A stretch of DNA of 64,000 bases from Pseudomonas congelans. GTDB taxonomy: Bacteria > Pseudomonadota > Gammaproteobacteria > Pseudomonadales > Pseudomonadaceae. Made by a program: the position numbers and the translations under genes. Positions within the stretch are counted from its first letter, which is position 1. The number at the start of each line of letters is the position of its first letter. The notes under the pieces were generated by a model. It saw nothing but the letters and a program-made list of their open reading frames with translations. It was not told where the DNA came from and ran no database searches. The stretch covers positions 468,345 through 532,344 of the forward strand of contig NZ_FNJH01000002.1 of the NCBI RefSeq assembly GCF_900103225.1. Direction: 5' to 3'. Positions 1 to 9,559 of the stretch are shown piece after piece.

Positions 1-228
1 GAAACGCGCCGTGGAGCGCGGCTTGTAGGCATTTTCAACGCGCCACGCAAGATGATCGAGAATGACTTCACGCCCGGCACTGATCAGGTCAACGTTGCGC
101 TCCTGCAGCCAGCCGTGGAACAGCGCCAGATCACTGCGGTAAGAATCCCGGGTGTTGTCGGACAGCCCCTTCTCGAGCCAGAGCGCATCCAGAAACTGGT
201 CAATCAAAGGGTGGTCGATGGCAGCCAT
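1..228 (-). CDS. xerD: XerD site-specific tyrosine recombinase, N-terminal part (cut by window edge)
   Basis: Reading the minus strand from an ATG at 228 gives an open frame running off the left edge (MAAIDHPLIDQFLDALWLEK..., then KGLSDNTRDSYRSDL and ILDHLAWR). This is the N-terminal SAM-like core-binding domain of XerD. With XerC, XerD resolves chromosome dimers at dif during division, under FtsK control. Only about 76 residues are visible, so the catalytic R-H-R-Y residues lie outside the window. The family is about 298 residues. It is transcribed away from rplS. Identification rests on close recall of pseudomonad XerD N-termini and is firm even though it is partial. Confidence 0.9.
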   Translation of the reverse strand, partial: MAAIDHPLIDQFLDALWLEKGLSDNTRDSYRSDLALFHGWLQERNVDLISAGREVILDHLAWRVENAYKPRSTARF

Positions 229-284
229 GTTTACTCAGTGCGTGAGTCGGTAGACAAGGGATGAATCATCAAACAGCAGGCAGC

Positions 285-312
285 AAAAAGGCAGCCCTGA
301 GGCTGCCTTTTT
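285..312 (-). terminator. Rho-independent terminator after rplS (bidirectional form)
   Basis: A perfect 12-bp stem made of AAAAAGGCAGCC and GGCTGCCTTTTT with a 4-nt loop (CTGA) lies 20 bp past the rplS stop. On the minus strand the stem is followed by a T-run, so it ends the rpsP-rimM-trmD-rplS operon. The A-run on the other side would let it work in both directions. Confidence 0.9.
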
Positions 313-331
313 TATGCATCGAAAAACTGTA

Positions 332-682
332 TCAGGACAGTTTTTCCTTGATGCGCGCTGCTTTACCGGACAGGTCACGCAGGTAGTACAGTTTGGCCTT
401 GCGAACGTCACCGCGACGTTTCACAGCCATGCTGTCGATTTGCGGGCTGTAAGTCTGGAAAGTACGCTCAACGCCAACACCGTTGGAGATTTTACGAACA
501 GTGAAAGCACTGTTCACGCCACGGTTACGCTTGGCAATTACAACGCCTTCGAATGCTTGCAGACGAGCGCGGTCGCCTTCCTTCACTTTAACCTGGACGA
601 CAATGGTGTCGCCTGGTGCAAAGGTAGGGATCTCTTTGGTCATCTGCTCTGCTTCGAGGGCAAGAATGATTTTGTTAGTCAT
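332..682 (-). CDS. rplS: 50S ribosomal protein L19
   Basis: This 116-residue protein has the usual L19 length. It starts [14 protein letters not shown] and carries the family blocks [31 protein letters not shown] and [21 protein letters not shown]19 sits at the 30S-50S interface and helps form an intersubunit bridge. It is the last gene of the conserved operon rpsP-rimM-trmD-rplS, all on the minus strand with 44 bp between trmD and rplS, and is followed by a strong terminator. Confidence 0.98.
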   Translation of the reverse strand: MTNKIILALEAEQMTKEIPTFAPGDTIVVQVKVKEGDRARLQAFEGVVIAKRNRGVNSAFTVRKISNGVGVERTFQTYSPQIDSMAVKRRGDVRKAKLYYLRDLSGKAARIKEKLS

Positions 683-726
683 GCTGGTGCTCCTAAGGTA
701 ATCCGTCTGGATCGACCATCGATACG

Positions 727-1479
727 TTAACTATCGTCCCGCTCGCGGATGTATTCCGCCAGCAGCTTCTTCTCTTCTCCAGAAAGCGAGCGGCTTTCCA
801 GAAGATCAGCGCGTCGTTCATAGGTCCGCCCAAGGGACTGCTGTAAACGCCAACGCCGGATGTGCGCGTGATTGCCACTTAGCAACACGTCGGGAACACG
901 CTGATCCGCATACACCTCAGGTCGGGTGTAATGCGGGCAATCCAGCAGACCGTCCGTGAAGGAATCTTCCTCCGCGGAGTCCACATGCCCTAAAGCTCCA
1001 GGCAGCAGCCGCGTAACCGCGTCAATCAGGACCATCGCCGGCAGCTCGCCACCGGAAAGAACATAGTCACCAATCGACCACTCTTCATCGACATGAGCAT
1101 CAATAAAACGCTCGTCAATGCCTTCATAACGACCGGCGATGAGGATAATTGCTTCCTCCTGCGCCAGTTCGCGTACCGCAGACTGATTCAGCTGGCGGCC
1201 TTGTGGCGACAGGTAAATAACCTTCGCCGCATCCCCTGCCGCTTGCCTGGCCTGAACCAGAGCATCTTCAAGGGGCTTGATCTTCATCACCATGCCCGGA
1301 CCACCGCCAAATGGGCGATCATCCACAGTGTGATGGCGATCAGTGGTGTAATCCCGCGGATTCCAACAAGTCAGCTGCAACAGCCCTTGTTTCACCGCAC
1401 GGCTGGTAATGCCGTATTCGCTGATGGCGGAAAACATCTCGGGAAACAGACTGATGACTTCTATGCGCAGGCTGGCCAT
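727..1479 (-). CDS. trmD: tRNA (guanine-N1-)-methyltransferase TrmD
   Basis: TrmD transfers methyl from S-adenosylmethionine to N1 of G37 in tRNAs reading CNN codons, preventing +1 frameshifting. The 250-residue protein has the SPOUT trefoil-knot signatures [26 protein letters not shown] and [19 protein letters not shown], plus the substrate loop [14 protein letters not shown]. The start is placed at [16 protein letters not shown], 5 bp after the rimM stop. A longer in-frame extension to 1548 would overlap rimM and has no family support. Confidence 0.97.
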
Positions 1480-1484
1480 GGCAT

Positions 1485-2024
1485 TCAGAAGTCCGCGTCC
1501 CAATCCACCTTCATCTCGCCAGCAGCCATATCGATTGCCAACACGCATTGCTCTGTATAGGGCAACAGGCGTTCACGATCATCCAGGCTACCCGCGCAGG
1601 GCTTTACAACCATTACATCGTTCGAACCGGTTTCGAGCAGGTGATCGATTTTCCCGAGCAATTGCCCGAGTTGGTCGATGACCTTGAGGCCTTCAAGCTG
1701 GTACCAGTAGTACTCGCCATCGTCCAGATCAGGGAACAGGTTGCGCGGCACGCAGATTTCGTAACCGGACAGAAGACGTGCTTCTTCACGATCATCGAGA
1801 CCCTTGAGCTTTGCGACCAGGAACTTGCTTTGCAAGCGTCCGCTGACCAGCTCCACCTGTTTATCAACGCTGCCTTCGCGCCGAAGCGTCCAGGTTTTGT
1901 AGTCCAACAGGTTTCCAATCGGATCAGTAAAGGAAAAAACCTTCACTTCGCCGCGAACGCCATGAACCGAGTAAATCTTGCCAATGACGATCAGATCGTC
2001 GGCAGATGCAGGCGTCGCGTTCAT
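1485..2024 (-). CDS. rimM: Ribosome maturation factor RimM
   Basis: RimM helps assemble the 30S head domain by binding S19 and 16S rRNA. The 179-residue protein has the N-terminal RimM beta-barrel ([20 protein letters not shown], about residues 12-31) and the C-terminal PRC-barrel with [12 protein letters not shown] and the interface residues EYYW. It lies between rpsP and trmD with 5-bp gaps on both sides, so it is translationally linked to both. Length and order match the pseudomonad operon. Confidence 0.97.
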
Positions 2025-2029
2025 AAGAC

Positions 2030-2287
2030 TCAGGCCGCGGCCTTGGTCTTGTTGTGCTCTTTGAGCAGCTGGGCAACGCGCTCGGAAGTTTGTGCACCCA
2101 CGCTCAACCAGTAGTTGACGCGTTCTTCGTTAACGGACAGACGGATTTCCTGACCACGGGCAACCGGGTTGAAGAAACCAACCTGTTCCTTGTGGGAACC
2201 GTCACGAGCGTTGCGGCTGTCGGTTACGGTCAGGTGGTAAAACGGGCGCTTTTTGGAGCCGCCAAGGGCAAGACGGATGGTTAGCAT
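2030..2287 (-). CDS. rpsP: 30S ribosomal protein S16
   Basis: S16 is an early-binding protein of the 30S body. The sequence [19 protein letters not shown], followed by [10 protein letters not shown] and QVGFFNP, is diagnostic. It is 85 residues with a lysine/alanine-rich tail. The start is the methionine of MLTIRLAL, and an in-frame upstream extension to 2359 would cross the promoter region. It is the first gene of the rpsP-rimM-trmD-rplS operon. Confidence 0.97.
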   Translation of the reverse strand: MLTIRLALGGSKKRPFYHLTVTDSRNARDGSHKEQVGFFNPVARGQEIRLSVNEERVNYWLSVGAQTSERVAQLLKEHNKTKAAA

Positions 2288-2359
2288 TGAACATCGTTCC
2301 TGTAGTCGGTGCTGCAAATCTAAGATGCACAGCGGGCATAGGTGCCCGAAAGGCCGCAT

Positions 2360-2387
2360 ATTCTAAGGAATATCCCGACTTTTGCAA
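2360..2387 (-). promoter_or_regulatory. Probable sigma-70 promoter of the rpsP operon
   Basis: On the minus strand TTGCAA (2382-2387) is followed after 16 bp by TAGAAT (2360-2365). This places the expected transcript start about 65 bp upstream of the rpsP start codon. Spacing and hexamers fit a housekeeping promoter. No experimental support is visible. Confidence 0.6.
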
Positions 2388-2534
2388 ATGTCTTTTTCCG
2401 GCGCCTATCGGCATGCCATCCAGATTTGCGAGGGAGCTGTCGGTATGACAGCCGGCAAAAGCCCGCATAGCGCGGGCTGACTGGGGGTCACCCCCCAGAT
2501 GGGAAGCGTGCAAAGCCTCTTGCACGCGACGCAA

Positions 2535-3911
2535 TTACATTTTTGGCATGCCGCCGCCGGGGAACATTCCACCCATGCCGCGCATCATTTTGGCCATTCC
2601 GCCCTTGGCGGAGAATTTCTTCATCATCTTCTGCATCTGTTTGTGCTGCTTGATCAGACGCCCGATGTCCTGAACCTGAGTGCCCGAACCCATTGCAATG
2701 CGGCGCTTGCGCGAGCCACTGACCAGATCCGGATCACGACGCTCGGCAGGGGTCATCGAGTTGATGATGGCTTCCATCTGCTTGAACTGCTTTTCCGCTG
2801 CGCCCTGGGCATTGCCCATCTGCGACAGGTTGACGCCGCCGATGCTCGGCAGTTTATCCATGAGGCCACCAAGGCCACCCATGTTCTTCATCTGCTGCAG
2901 CTGGTCGCGGAAGTCTTCGAGATCGAAGCCCTTGCCCTTCTTGAGCTTTTTCGCCAGCTTGTCAGCCTTGTCCTTGTCGAGGGTCTGTTCGGCCTGCTCG
3001 ATAAGGCTGAGCACATCGCCCATGCCGAGGATGCGTGACGCGATGCGGTCCGGGTGAAACGGCTCCAGCGCTTCGCTCTTCTCGCCCATACCGATGAACT
3101 TGATCGGCTTGCCGGTAATGGCACGCACCGACAGGGCCGCACCACCGCGCGCATCACCGTCGACCTTGGTGAGGATCACGCCGGTCAGCGGCAATGCATC
3201 ACCGAAGGCCTTGGCAGTGTTGGCCGCATCCTGGCCGGTCATGGCATCGACCACGAACAGCGTCTCGGCCGGCTTGACCGCCGCATGCAGCGCCTGGATC
3301 TCGCCCATCATCTCGACATCGACGTGCAAACGACCGGCGGTGTCGACGATGACCACGTCGATGAACTTGAGCTTCGCTTCTTTAATGGCAGCCTGGGCGA
3401 TGTCCACCGGCTTCTGGCTGATGTCGGAGGCGAAGAACGTCACGCCGATGTCATTGGCCAGGGTTTCGAGCTGCTTGATGGCCGCGGGACGATAGACGTC
3501 GACCGATACCACCATCACGGTTTTCTTCTTGCGCTCTTTAAGGAAGCGCGCCAGCTTGCCGGCAGTGGTGGTCTTGCCCGCACCCTGCAAGCCCGCCATC
3601 AGGATGACGGCAGGCGGCGTGACATTGAGTACCAGGTCTTCGTTGGCAGCGCCCATCAGGCTTTCGAGTTCTGCCTGGACGATCTTCACGAACGCCTGAC
3701 CTGGCGTCAGGCTGCGCGACACCTCGGTGCCGACAGCGCGCTCCTTGACGTTGTTGACGAAGTCTTTGACCACCGGCAAGGCGACGTCGGCTTCGAGCAA
3801 CGCCATACGCACTTCGCGCAAGGTATCTTTGATGTTGTCCTCGTTCAGCTTGGCCTTGCCAGTAACATGGCGCAGCGTCTGCGAGAGGCGGTCAGTCAGA
3901 TTTTCAAACAT
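2535..3911 (-). CDS. ffh: Signal recognition particle protein Ffh
   Basis: Ffh binds 4.5S RNA and signal peptides on nascent membrane proteins and docks with FtsY. The 458-residue protein shows the N domain (MFENLTDRLSQTLRHVTGKA), the SRP GTPase G domain with P-loop GLQGAGKTTTAGKLA, DTAGRLHVD and TKVDGDARGG, and a methionine-rich C-terminal M domain ending MAKMMRGMGGMFPGGG. The start is at MFENLTDR. It is divergent from the ccsA-like gene. Confidence 0.98.
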   Translation of the reverse strand: MFENLTDRLSQTLRHVTGKAKLNEDNIKDTLREVRMALLEADVALPVVKDFVNNVKERAVGTEVSRSLTPGQAFVKIVQAELESLMGAANEDLVLNVTPPAVILMAGLQGAGKTTTAGKLARFLKERKKKTVMVVSVDVYRPAAIKQLETLANDIGVTFFASDISQKPVDIAQAAIKEAKLKFIDVVIVDTAGRLHVDVEMMGEIQALHAAVKPAETLFVVDAMTGQDAANTAKAFGDALPLTGVILTKVDGDARGGAALSVRAITGKPIKFIGMGEKSEALEPFHPDRIASRILGMGDVLSLIEQAEQTLDKDKADKLAKKLKKGKGFDLEDFRDQLQQMKNMGGLGGLMDKLPSIGGVNLSQMGNAQGAAEKQFKQMEAIINSMTPAERRDPDLVSGSRKRRIAMGSGTQVQDIGRLIKQHKQMQKMMKKFSAKGGMAKMMRGMGGMFPGGGMPKM

Positions 3912-4010
3912 GCGCGATCCTTTCAGGCTCTCGTCGAACCCCGGTTGATGCGGCCCGGCCCGTAATGCAGAAATGGCGCTCGGCGAGCCTGCGGCTTGAG
4001 CAGGTCGCGG

Positions 4011-4016
4011 ATTATA
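4011..4016 (-). promoter_or_regulatory. Candidate -10 element for ffh
   Basis: The minus strand reads GCTATAATCC here, a perfect TATAAT about 95 bp upstream of the ffh start. No convincing -35 hexamer sits at 16-18 bp, so only the -10 is reported. Confidence 0.4.
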
Positions 4017-4124
4017 GCGAAGACTCCGTCGCACGGACACCACGCAGACTGCTTCTGTGGTCTTTCGTGATTTACCGGTTCTATGCCAAACTCAGCGTCT
4101 TTTCAGGCCCGTCCATCAGGATCT

Positions 4125-4937
4125 ATGTCCCCTTTGCCACCCAGCCTGCTTCCCAGCCTCGCCGCCGCCATCATTTATGCCGCTGCGACCGTCTATCAGA
4201 GCCTGCGTCTGAGCCAGGCCATCAAGCCCGACAAGCGGCTGCTTTGCCTGCTCGGTACGCTGGCGGTCATCGCACATGCCATCGGTCTGTTTTCCCAACT
4301 GACGCACTCGGTCGGCCTTGGCCTGGACTTTTTCAACTCCGCCAGTCTTATCGCGGCTTCGGTGATCGTCGTCACCCTGATCGCCACGTCGCGCATCCCG
4401 GTTGAAAACCTGCTGGTGCTGCTGTTCCCGCTGGGAATGGTCACCGTATTGCTCGCCCAGTTCGCCCCTAGCGGGACTGTGCAGCCCATCATGGAAGAGC
4501 CCGGCATCCTCAGCCATATCCTGCTGTCGCTGCTGGCATACGGGATGTTCACCATCGCCGCATTCCAGGCGCTTTTGCTGCTTTTGCAGGACTACCGGCT
4601 CAAGCACAAGCACCCTTCCGGGCTGATCAAGAACTTCCCCCCGTTGCAAACCATGGAAAGCCTGCTGTTCGGCTTCCTGTGGGCTGGCTGGTCATTGCTT
4701 TCGCTGTCGCTGATTTCCGGCTGGCTGTTCGTCGAAAACCTGTTTGCCCAGCATCTGGTACACAAGACCCTGCTGGCCTGTCTGGCCTGGATAGTGTTCA
4801 GTGTGCTGCTGTGGGGGCGTAACCGCCTTGGATGGCGCGGTCACAAGGCCATTCGCTGGACCCTGGGCGGTTTCTGCCTGCTGATGCTCGCCTATTTCGG
4901 CAGCAAGCTGGTACGCGAATTCATCCTGCACATCTGA
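4125..4937 (+). CDS. CcsA/YpjD-like cytochrome c assembly family membrane protein
   Basis: This 270-residue integral membrane protein has about eight hydrophobic segments (for example SLLPSLAAAIIYAAATVY, LLVLLFPLGMVTVLLAQF, ILSHILLSLLAYGMFTIAAF). It matches the YpjD/HemX group of the CcsA cytochrome c assembly family, found next to ffh in pseudomonads. The histidines in THSVGL and ILSHIL could be haem-related, but I cannot prove haem handling. The start MSPLPPSLLPS is preferred over the in-frame ATG at 4083 because it begins just before the first membrane helix. It lies 12 bp ahead of the CorC-like gene, probably one operon. Confidence 0.85.
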   Translation: MSPLPPSLLPSLAAAIIYAAATVYQSLRLSQAIKPDKRLLCLLGTLAVIAHAIGLFSQLTHSVGLGLDFFNSASLIAASVIVVTLIATSRIPVENLLVLLFPLGMVTVLLAQFAPSGTVQPIMEEPGILSHILLSLLAYGMFTIAAFQALLLLLQDYRLKHKHPSGLIKNFPPLQTMESLLFGFLWAGWSLLSLSLISGWLFVENLFAQHLVHKTLLACLAWIVFSVLLWGRNRLGWRGHKAIRWTLGGFCLLMLAYFGSKLVREFILHI

Positions 4938-4949
4938 CGGGCCCTGATC

Positions 4950-6197
4950 ATGGATAATCTGCCCCTGGGCCCATTGCTCGGTGTCCTCGCCCTCCTCCTG
5001 CTGTGGGCCGGCCTGCTGACCGCAGTCGAAGCCGCTCATCATCAGGTCAAGGCGATGCGCGCCGCCAGCCGCCCGGAAAAATCGGCGCCACTCCCCGAGC
5101 TGGCGTTCAACCTGAACAGCCTGATTCTGGGCAATACGCTGATCAGGGTACTGATCACCGTCATCGCGACACTTATTGCCGCCAATTACTGGTTCTACAA
5201 CGGCCCGACCGTGGCCTGGCTCGCAACCGTGAGCATCATGCTGGTCTTCGCCGAATACATGCCCCGTCGCCTGGCGAACCGCCATCCTGTCTCGACACTG
5301 CTGCTGGGCAACGGCGTACTTCGCATTCCGATGAAGATCGTCTGGCCGCTGGCCTACGTGTTCAATGTCCTGGCCAAGACACTGCTGCGCCCCTTCCTGT
5401 CACGCGCCGTACAGCAGCAGGATCAGGCTTTCGAGGACGACACGCAAAATACCCCGCGCAACGATGCTGCCCAGGAATATTCTCCACGCGCCAGCGTGCT
5501 GTCAGGCATTCGTGCGCTGGACAGCATTACGGTCAATGACATTCTGATCCCGCGCAACGAAGTGGATGGCGTCAATCTTGATGACCCCATGGAAATGATC
5601 ATCGAACGCCTGATCATTTCACGGCACACGCGCCTGCCGGTCTATCACAACGACATCAATCAGGTGCAAGGCGTCATCAATACCCGCGACATCAGCCACC
5701 TGCTGCCCAAGGGCACCTTGACCAAGGAGCAGTTGCTGGCGGTCTGTTACGAGCCTTATTTCGTGCCGGAAAGCACCCCGTTGCAGTTGCAGTTGCTGAA
5801 TTTCCACAAACAGCAACGGCGTCTCGGCGTGGTGGTCGATGAATACGGTGAAGTGCTGGGCATCGTCACCCTCGAGGATATTCTCGAAGAGATTGTCGGC
5901 GAGTTCGAAAGCGAGCAGCGGCTGGATAACCCGCACGTCAAACAACAGGAGGACGGGCGTCTCGAAGTCGAAGGCGCAGCGTCCATCCGCGATTTGAACA
6001 AGAGCCTCGGCTGGCACCTGCCGTCAGACGGTCCGAAAACCGTCAACGGCCTGGTTACCGAAGCGCTGGAGACCATCCCGGATGCTCCGGTCTGCTTGAA
6101 AATAGGGCCTTACCGGCTGGAAATCCTCGAGACAGAGGACAACCGCGTCAAGCGCGTGGCCATGTGGCAGAACACGCTGGTCCGCACCTTCAAATAG
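4950..6197 (+). CDS. HlyC/CorC family protein (DUF21-CBS-CorC domains)
   Basis: The 415-residue protein begins with a DUF21/CNNM membrane domain (residues about 1-150, with SLILGNTLIRVLITVIATL). A CBS pair follows (SITVNDILIPRNEVDGV ... LGVVVDEYGEVLGIVTLED), then a C-terminal CorC_HlyC domain (EVEGAASIRDLNKSLGW). Relatives are linked to magnesium/cobalt efflux or membrane homeostasis; transport activity is not proven for most. It follows the ccsA-like gene by 12 bp. The symbol is left blank because several paralogues share this layout. Confidence 0.88.
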   Translation: MDNLPLGPLLGVLALLLLWAGLLTAVEAAHHQVKAMRAASRPEKSAPLPELAFNLNSLILGNTLIRVLITVIATLIAANYWFYNGPTVAWLATVSIMLVFAEYMPRRLANRHPVSTLLLGNGVLRIPMKIVWPLAYVFNVLAKTLLRPFLSRAVQQQDQAFEDDTQNTPRNDAAQEYSPRASVLSGIRALDSITVNDILIPRNEVDGVNLDDPMEMIIERLIISRHTRLPVYHNDINQVQGVINTRDISHLLPKGTLTKEQLLAVCYEPYFVPESTPLQLQLLNFHKQQRRLGVVVDEYGEVLGIVTLEDILEEIVGEFESEQRLDNPHVKQQEDGRLEVEGAASIRDLNKSLGWHLPSDGPKTVNGLVTEALETIPDAPVCLKIGPYRLEILETEDNRVKRVAMWQNTLVRTFK

Positions 6198-6347
6198 CTG
6201 TCTGCCTTCAAATAGATCGCTGCACCGCCCTTGCCTCCCGGTCCATTCGGGTTACTCTGCTCGACGCTGCACCCACAATCACAATAAATGCATGCTTGCC
6301 GGAACTCGGTTCTTGCCGACTGGCGAGTCGACTGTCAGGAAATCCGC

Positions 6348-7658
6348 ATGACCAGCACCCCGCTCTCTCGCGAAGATCACGACACATACGCAAAACCGGT
6401 GAATTCGACGACCCGCGTCGCCACGGCCAGCTTCATCGGCACGGCCATCGAGTTCTACGACTTTTACGTTTATGCGACCGCCGCCGCCCTGGTGATCGGT
6501 CCGGTATTTTTTCCACAGACGTCGGGCACGGCACAGATGCTGTCGTCATTTCTGACCTTCGGCATCGCCTTTCTCGCTCGCCCTCTGGGGTCGGCGCTGT
6601 TCGGTCACTTTGGCGACCGGATCGGGCGTAAATCGACGCTGGTGGCCTCGCTGCTGTTGATGGGAATCTGCACCACGCTGATCGGTGTATTGCCCGGTTA
6701 CGCGACCATCGGGGCATGGGCGCCGATTCTGTTGTGCGTGCTGCGCTTCGGTCAGGGGCTTGGCCTGGGGGGCGAATGGGGTGGCGCGGCGCTGCTGGCG
6801 ACCGAGAATGCCCCGAAAGGCAAACGCGCCTGGTTCGGTATGTTTCCGCAACTCGGCCCCTCAATCGGCTTTCTCGCCGCCAACGGTCTGTTTCTGGCGC
6901 TGGCCATGACCCTCGATGACGAGCAGTTCCGTTCGTGGGGCTGGCGGATTCCCTTCCTGCTCAGCGCCGTACTGGTCATGGTCGGGCTGTACGTGCGCCT
7001 TAAACTGGAAGAGACACCCGTCTTCGCCAAGGCCATGGCTCGTCACCAACGGGTCAGCCTGCCAATCGTGGAGACCTTCAGCCAGCATTGGAAACCCATG
7101 CTGCTCGGTGCGGCGTCGATGGTGGTCTGCTACGCGCTGTTTTATATCTCGACGGTGTTTTCGTTGAGCTACGGCGTGGCCACGCTGGGCTATACCCGTG
7201 AAACGTTCCTGGGGCTGTTGTGCTTTGCGGTGCTGTTCATGGCGGCGGCCACACCACTGGCCGCATTGGCGAGCGATCGCTTCGGGCGCAAGCCGGTATT
7301 GATTGCGGGTGGCGTGCTGGCGATCCTGTCAGGCTTCACCATGGAGCCGCTGTTGACCCACGGCAGCACCTGGGCTGTGGCGCTGTTTCTGTGCATTGAA
7401 TTGTTTCTGATGGGCATCACGTTCGCCCCGATGGGCGCGCTGCTACCGGAGCTGTTCCCGACACAGGTGCGCTACACCGGCGCATCGGCGGCCTACAACC
7501 TGGGCGGAATCGTCGGAGCGTCGGTTGCCCCCTTCTTCGCCCAGAAACTGGTGGCGATGGGCGGCCTGAGCTGGGTTGGCGGGTATGTGTCTGCAGCAGC
7601 GCTGATCAGCGTGCTGGCGGTGTTGAGCCTGAAGGAGACGCGGGACAGCGAACTTTAG
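6348..7658 (+). CDS. MFS transporter, metabolite:H+ symporter (MHS) type
   Basis: This 436-residue protein with 12 predicted membrane helices belongs to the MHS subgroup of the major facilitator superfamily. Signatures are GTAIEFYDFYVYATAAALV in helix 1, the loop 2-3 motif GDRIGRKSTLV, RFGQGLGLGGEWGGAALL in helix 4 and DRFGRKPVLIAGG after helix 8. Relatives move dicarboxylates, tricarboxylates, shikimate or betaines; the substrate here cannot be read from sequence. The start MTSTPLSRED follows AGGAAATCCGC, a good ribosome site, and is favoured over the in-frame ATG at 6288. It is convergent with purT. Confidence 0.9.
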   Translation: MTSTPLSREDHDTYAKPVNSTTRVATASFIGTAIEFYDFYVYATAAALVIGPVFFPQTSGTAQMLSSFLTFGIAFLARPLGSALFGHFGDRIGRKSTLVASLLLMGICTTLIGVLPGYATIGAWAPILLCVLRFGQGLGLGGEWGGAALLATENAPKGKRAWFGMFPQLGPSIGFLAANGLFLALAMTLDDEQFRSWGWRIPFLLSAVLVMVGLYVRLKLEETPVFAKAMARHQRVSLPIVETFSQHWKPMLLGAASMVVCYALFYISTVFSLSYGVATLGYTRETFLGLLCFAVLFMAAATPLAALASDRFGRKPVLIAGGVLAILSGFTMEPLLTHGSTWAVALFLCIELFLMGITFAPMGALLPELFPTQVRYTGASAAYNLGGIVGASVAPFFAQKLVAMGGLSWVGGYVSAAALISVLAVLSLKETRDSEL

Positions 7659-7677
7659 GCTGGAAGTCCTGCTGAGT

Positions 7678-7721
7678 GCAGGCGACAAGAAATACGCGCA
7701 GCGTTGTTTCTTGCCGCCTGC
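7678..7721. terminator. Long inverted repeat between convergent MFS and purT genes
   Basis: A 15-bp stem with one mismatch (GCAGGCGACAAGAAA against TTTCTTGCCGCCTGC) and a 14-nt loop lies between the two stop codons. It is well placed to end both transcripts, though it lacks a long T-run. Confidence 0.55.
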
Positions 7722-7731
7722 GGCCTGAGCC

Positions 7732-8913
7732 TTACAACTTGACGGTTACTGCCTGCGAGGCACGAGTGGCCTTGGCACGGGCGGCTTCGATGGACTCGTC
7801 ACGCGCCAGGGCAACGCCCATGCGGCGCTGACCGTTGACTTCCGGCTTGCCGAACAGACGCAATGCCGTGTCAGGCTCGGCCAGCGCGGCGCCGAGGTTG
7901 GCGAACGCGGTTTGCGTGGACTGGCCTTCGACCAGGATCACTGCCGAAGCCGAAGGGCCGAACTGGCGAATCAACGGAATCGGCAGGCCAAGAATCGCGC
8001 GAGCGTGCAGGGCAAACTGGGACAGGTCCTGAGAAATCAGGGTCACCAGACCGGTGTCGTGCGGGCGCGGCGAGACTTCGCTGAACCACACCTGATCGCC
8101 CTTGATGAACAATTCAACGCCAAACATCCCGCGCCCACCCAATGCCTCGGTCACCGCCTTGGCAACGCGCTCGGACTCTGCCAGCGCAACCGGGCTCATG
8201 GCCTGCGGCTGCCAGGATTCCTGATAGTCGCCCTTTTCCTGACGATGCCCAACCGGCGCACAGAACGTGGTGCCACCGATGTGACGCACGGTCAGCAGGG
8301 TGATTTCGTAATCGAAGTCGATGAAACCTTCGACGATGACGCGCCCCTTGCCAGCACGACCGCCCTCTTGCGCATAGTCCCAGGCTTTCTGTACGTCATC
8401 GGTGCTCTTGAGCAGGCTCTGCCCTTTGCCCGAAGAACTCATGACCGGCTTGACCACGCACGGGAAACCGAGGTCTTCGACCGCCTTGCTGTACGCCTCG
8501 AAGGTGTCGGCAAAGTGGTAGGGCGAGGTCGGCAGCTTCAGTTCTTCGGCGGCCAGACGACGAATGCCTTCGCGGTTCATGGTCAGTTGCGCGGCGCGTG
8601 CGGTCGGGATCACGGTGAAGCCTTCGGCCTCAAGCTCGACCAGCGTCGCGGTGGCGATGGCTTCGATTTCCGGAACGATGAAATCCGGCTTCTCGGCCTC
8701 GATGACTGCGCGCAGTGCCGCACCGTCGAGCATGTTGATCACATGGCTGCGATGAGCGACCTGCATGGCCGGAGCGTTCTCGTAGCGGTCAACAGCGATC
8801 ACTTCAACGCCGAGGCGCTGCAGCTCGATCACGACTTCCTTGCCCAGTTCGCCGCTACCGCAGAACAGTACGCGCGTCGCGGTGGGCGACAGTGGAGTTC
8901 CGATTTGAGTCAT
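7732..8913 (-). CDS. purT: Formate-dependent phosphoribosylglycinamide formyltransferase PurT
   Basis: PurT makes formyl-GAR from GAR, formate and ATP, an alternative to folate-dependent PurN in purine synthesis. The 393-residue ATP-grasp protein shows the N-terminal fold [21 protein letters not shown], the central [13 protein letters not shown] and EIEAIAT, the ATP-grasp segment [15 protein letters not shown] and the metal site [10 protein letters not shown]...[15 protein letters not shown]. The start is [15 protein letters not shown]; the 17-residue upstream extension has no family support. Confidence 0.96.
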   Translation of the reverse strand: MTQIGTPLSPTATRVLFCGSGELGKEVVIELQRLGVEVIAVDRYENAPAMQVAHRSHVINMLDGAALRAVIEAEKPDFIVPEIEAIATATLVELEAEGFTVIPTARAAQLTMNREGIRRLAAEELKLPTSPYHFADTFEAYSKAVEDLGFPCVVKPVMSSSGKGQSLLKSTDDVQKAWDYAQEGGRAGKGRVIVEGFIDFDYEITLLTVRHIGGTTFCAPVGHRQEKGDYQESWQPQAMSPVALAESERVAKAVTEALGGRGMFGVELFIKGDQVWFSEVSPRPHDTGLVTLISQDLSQFALHARAILGLPIPLIRQFGPSASAVILVEGQSTQTAFANLGAALAEPDTALRLFGKPEVNGQRRMGVALARDESIEAARAKATRASQAVTVKL

Positions 8914-9016
8914 CTCAGGTCCTCGTGAAGCAGATGTCGAGGGCTGCCCGCCGTATGCAAGCAACCGCTGTGAAGAAAGGCGCGCAATTTACCACGAAGC
9001 CCCGGCAAATGGGCGC

Positions 9017-9484
9017 TCAGCCTGGACAGGCACTGTTGCGCGCCCGCCAGGCCATGATCATCCAGACAATGGTCACGCCGGCGAACTTCGATGCCAGCGC
9101 GGTGAGCACGACCGGCGCCGTCAGGGCGTCGATCATGCCGAAGAAGATAAAGGTATCCAGCGGAATGCTGAGGGCAGAGCTGATCCACAAGCGATCACGC
9201 AACGGGCGTCTGGTAATGCTGAACACCAGCCAGTCAATGCATTCGGAAACGGCAAACGCTGTGGCGCTGGCCAGCGCGATAGTGGGATCGCTGGTGACAT
9301 AGGACAGGACCAGCGCCACGAGCATGGCAATGATCGCGCCATGGCCGAAGCGAATCTGCACCATGTCCCGCAACACGAACACCAGCCCGCCCCAGGCAGA
9401 CCAGATCATGTCCAGATGCGGCGCACTGGAAAAGGCGAAGTTGATCAGCACGACACTGCTGATGTAAGCGATCAGGAAAAGCAT
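9017..9484 (-). CDS. VUT family protein (putative queuosine-precursor transporter type)
   Basis: The 155-residue, very hydrophobic protein has about five helices. It carries the VUT/YhhQ-like block SDPTIALASATAFAVSECID and the flanking region LSIPLDTFIFFGMI. Members of this family import queuosine precursors (preQ0/preQ1), but the short VUT forms in Pseudomonas are not individually characterised, so the substrate is an inference. The upstream side is the 115-bp palindrome array. I looked for a preQ1 riboswitch and did not see one. Confidence 0.75.
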   Translation of the reverse strand: MLFLIAYISSVVLINFAFSSAPHLDMIWSAWGGLVFVLRDMVQIRFGHGAIIAMLVALVLSYVTSDPTIALASATAFAVSECIDWLVFSITRRPLRDRLWISSALSIPLDTFIFFGMIDALTAPVVLTALASKFAGVTIVWMIMAWRARNSACPG

Positions 9485-9559
9485 GGAGGGTTATACGCTT
9501 GGGGAAACGGATGGCAATGATAGCAAAGCTGGCTGCTCACACGCTTCGCACTCAGTCTC

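Noticed and set aside
9485..9559. preQ1 riboswitch upstream of the VUT transporter gene
   Set aside because: No short C-rich pseudoknot of that class is visible; the sequence leads directly into the palindrome array.
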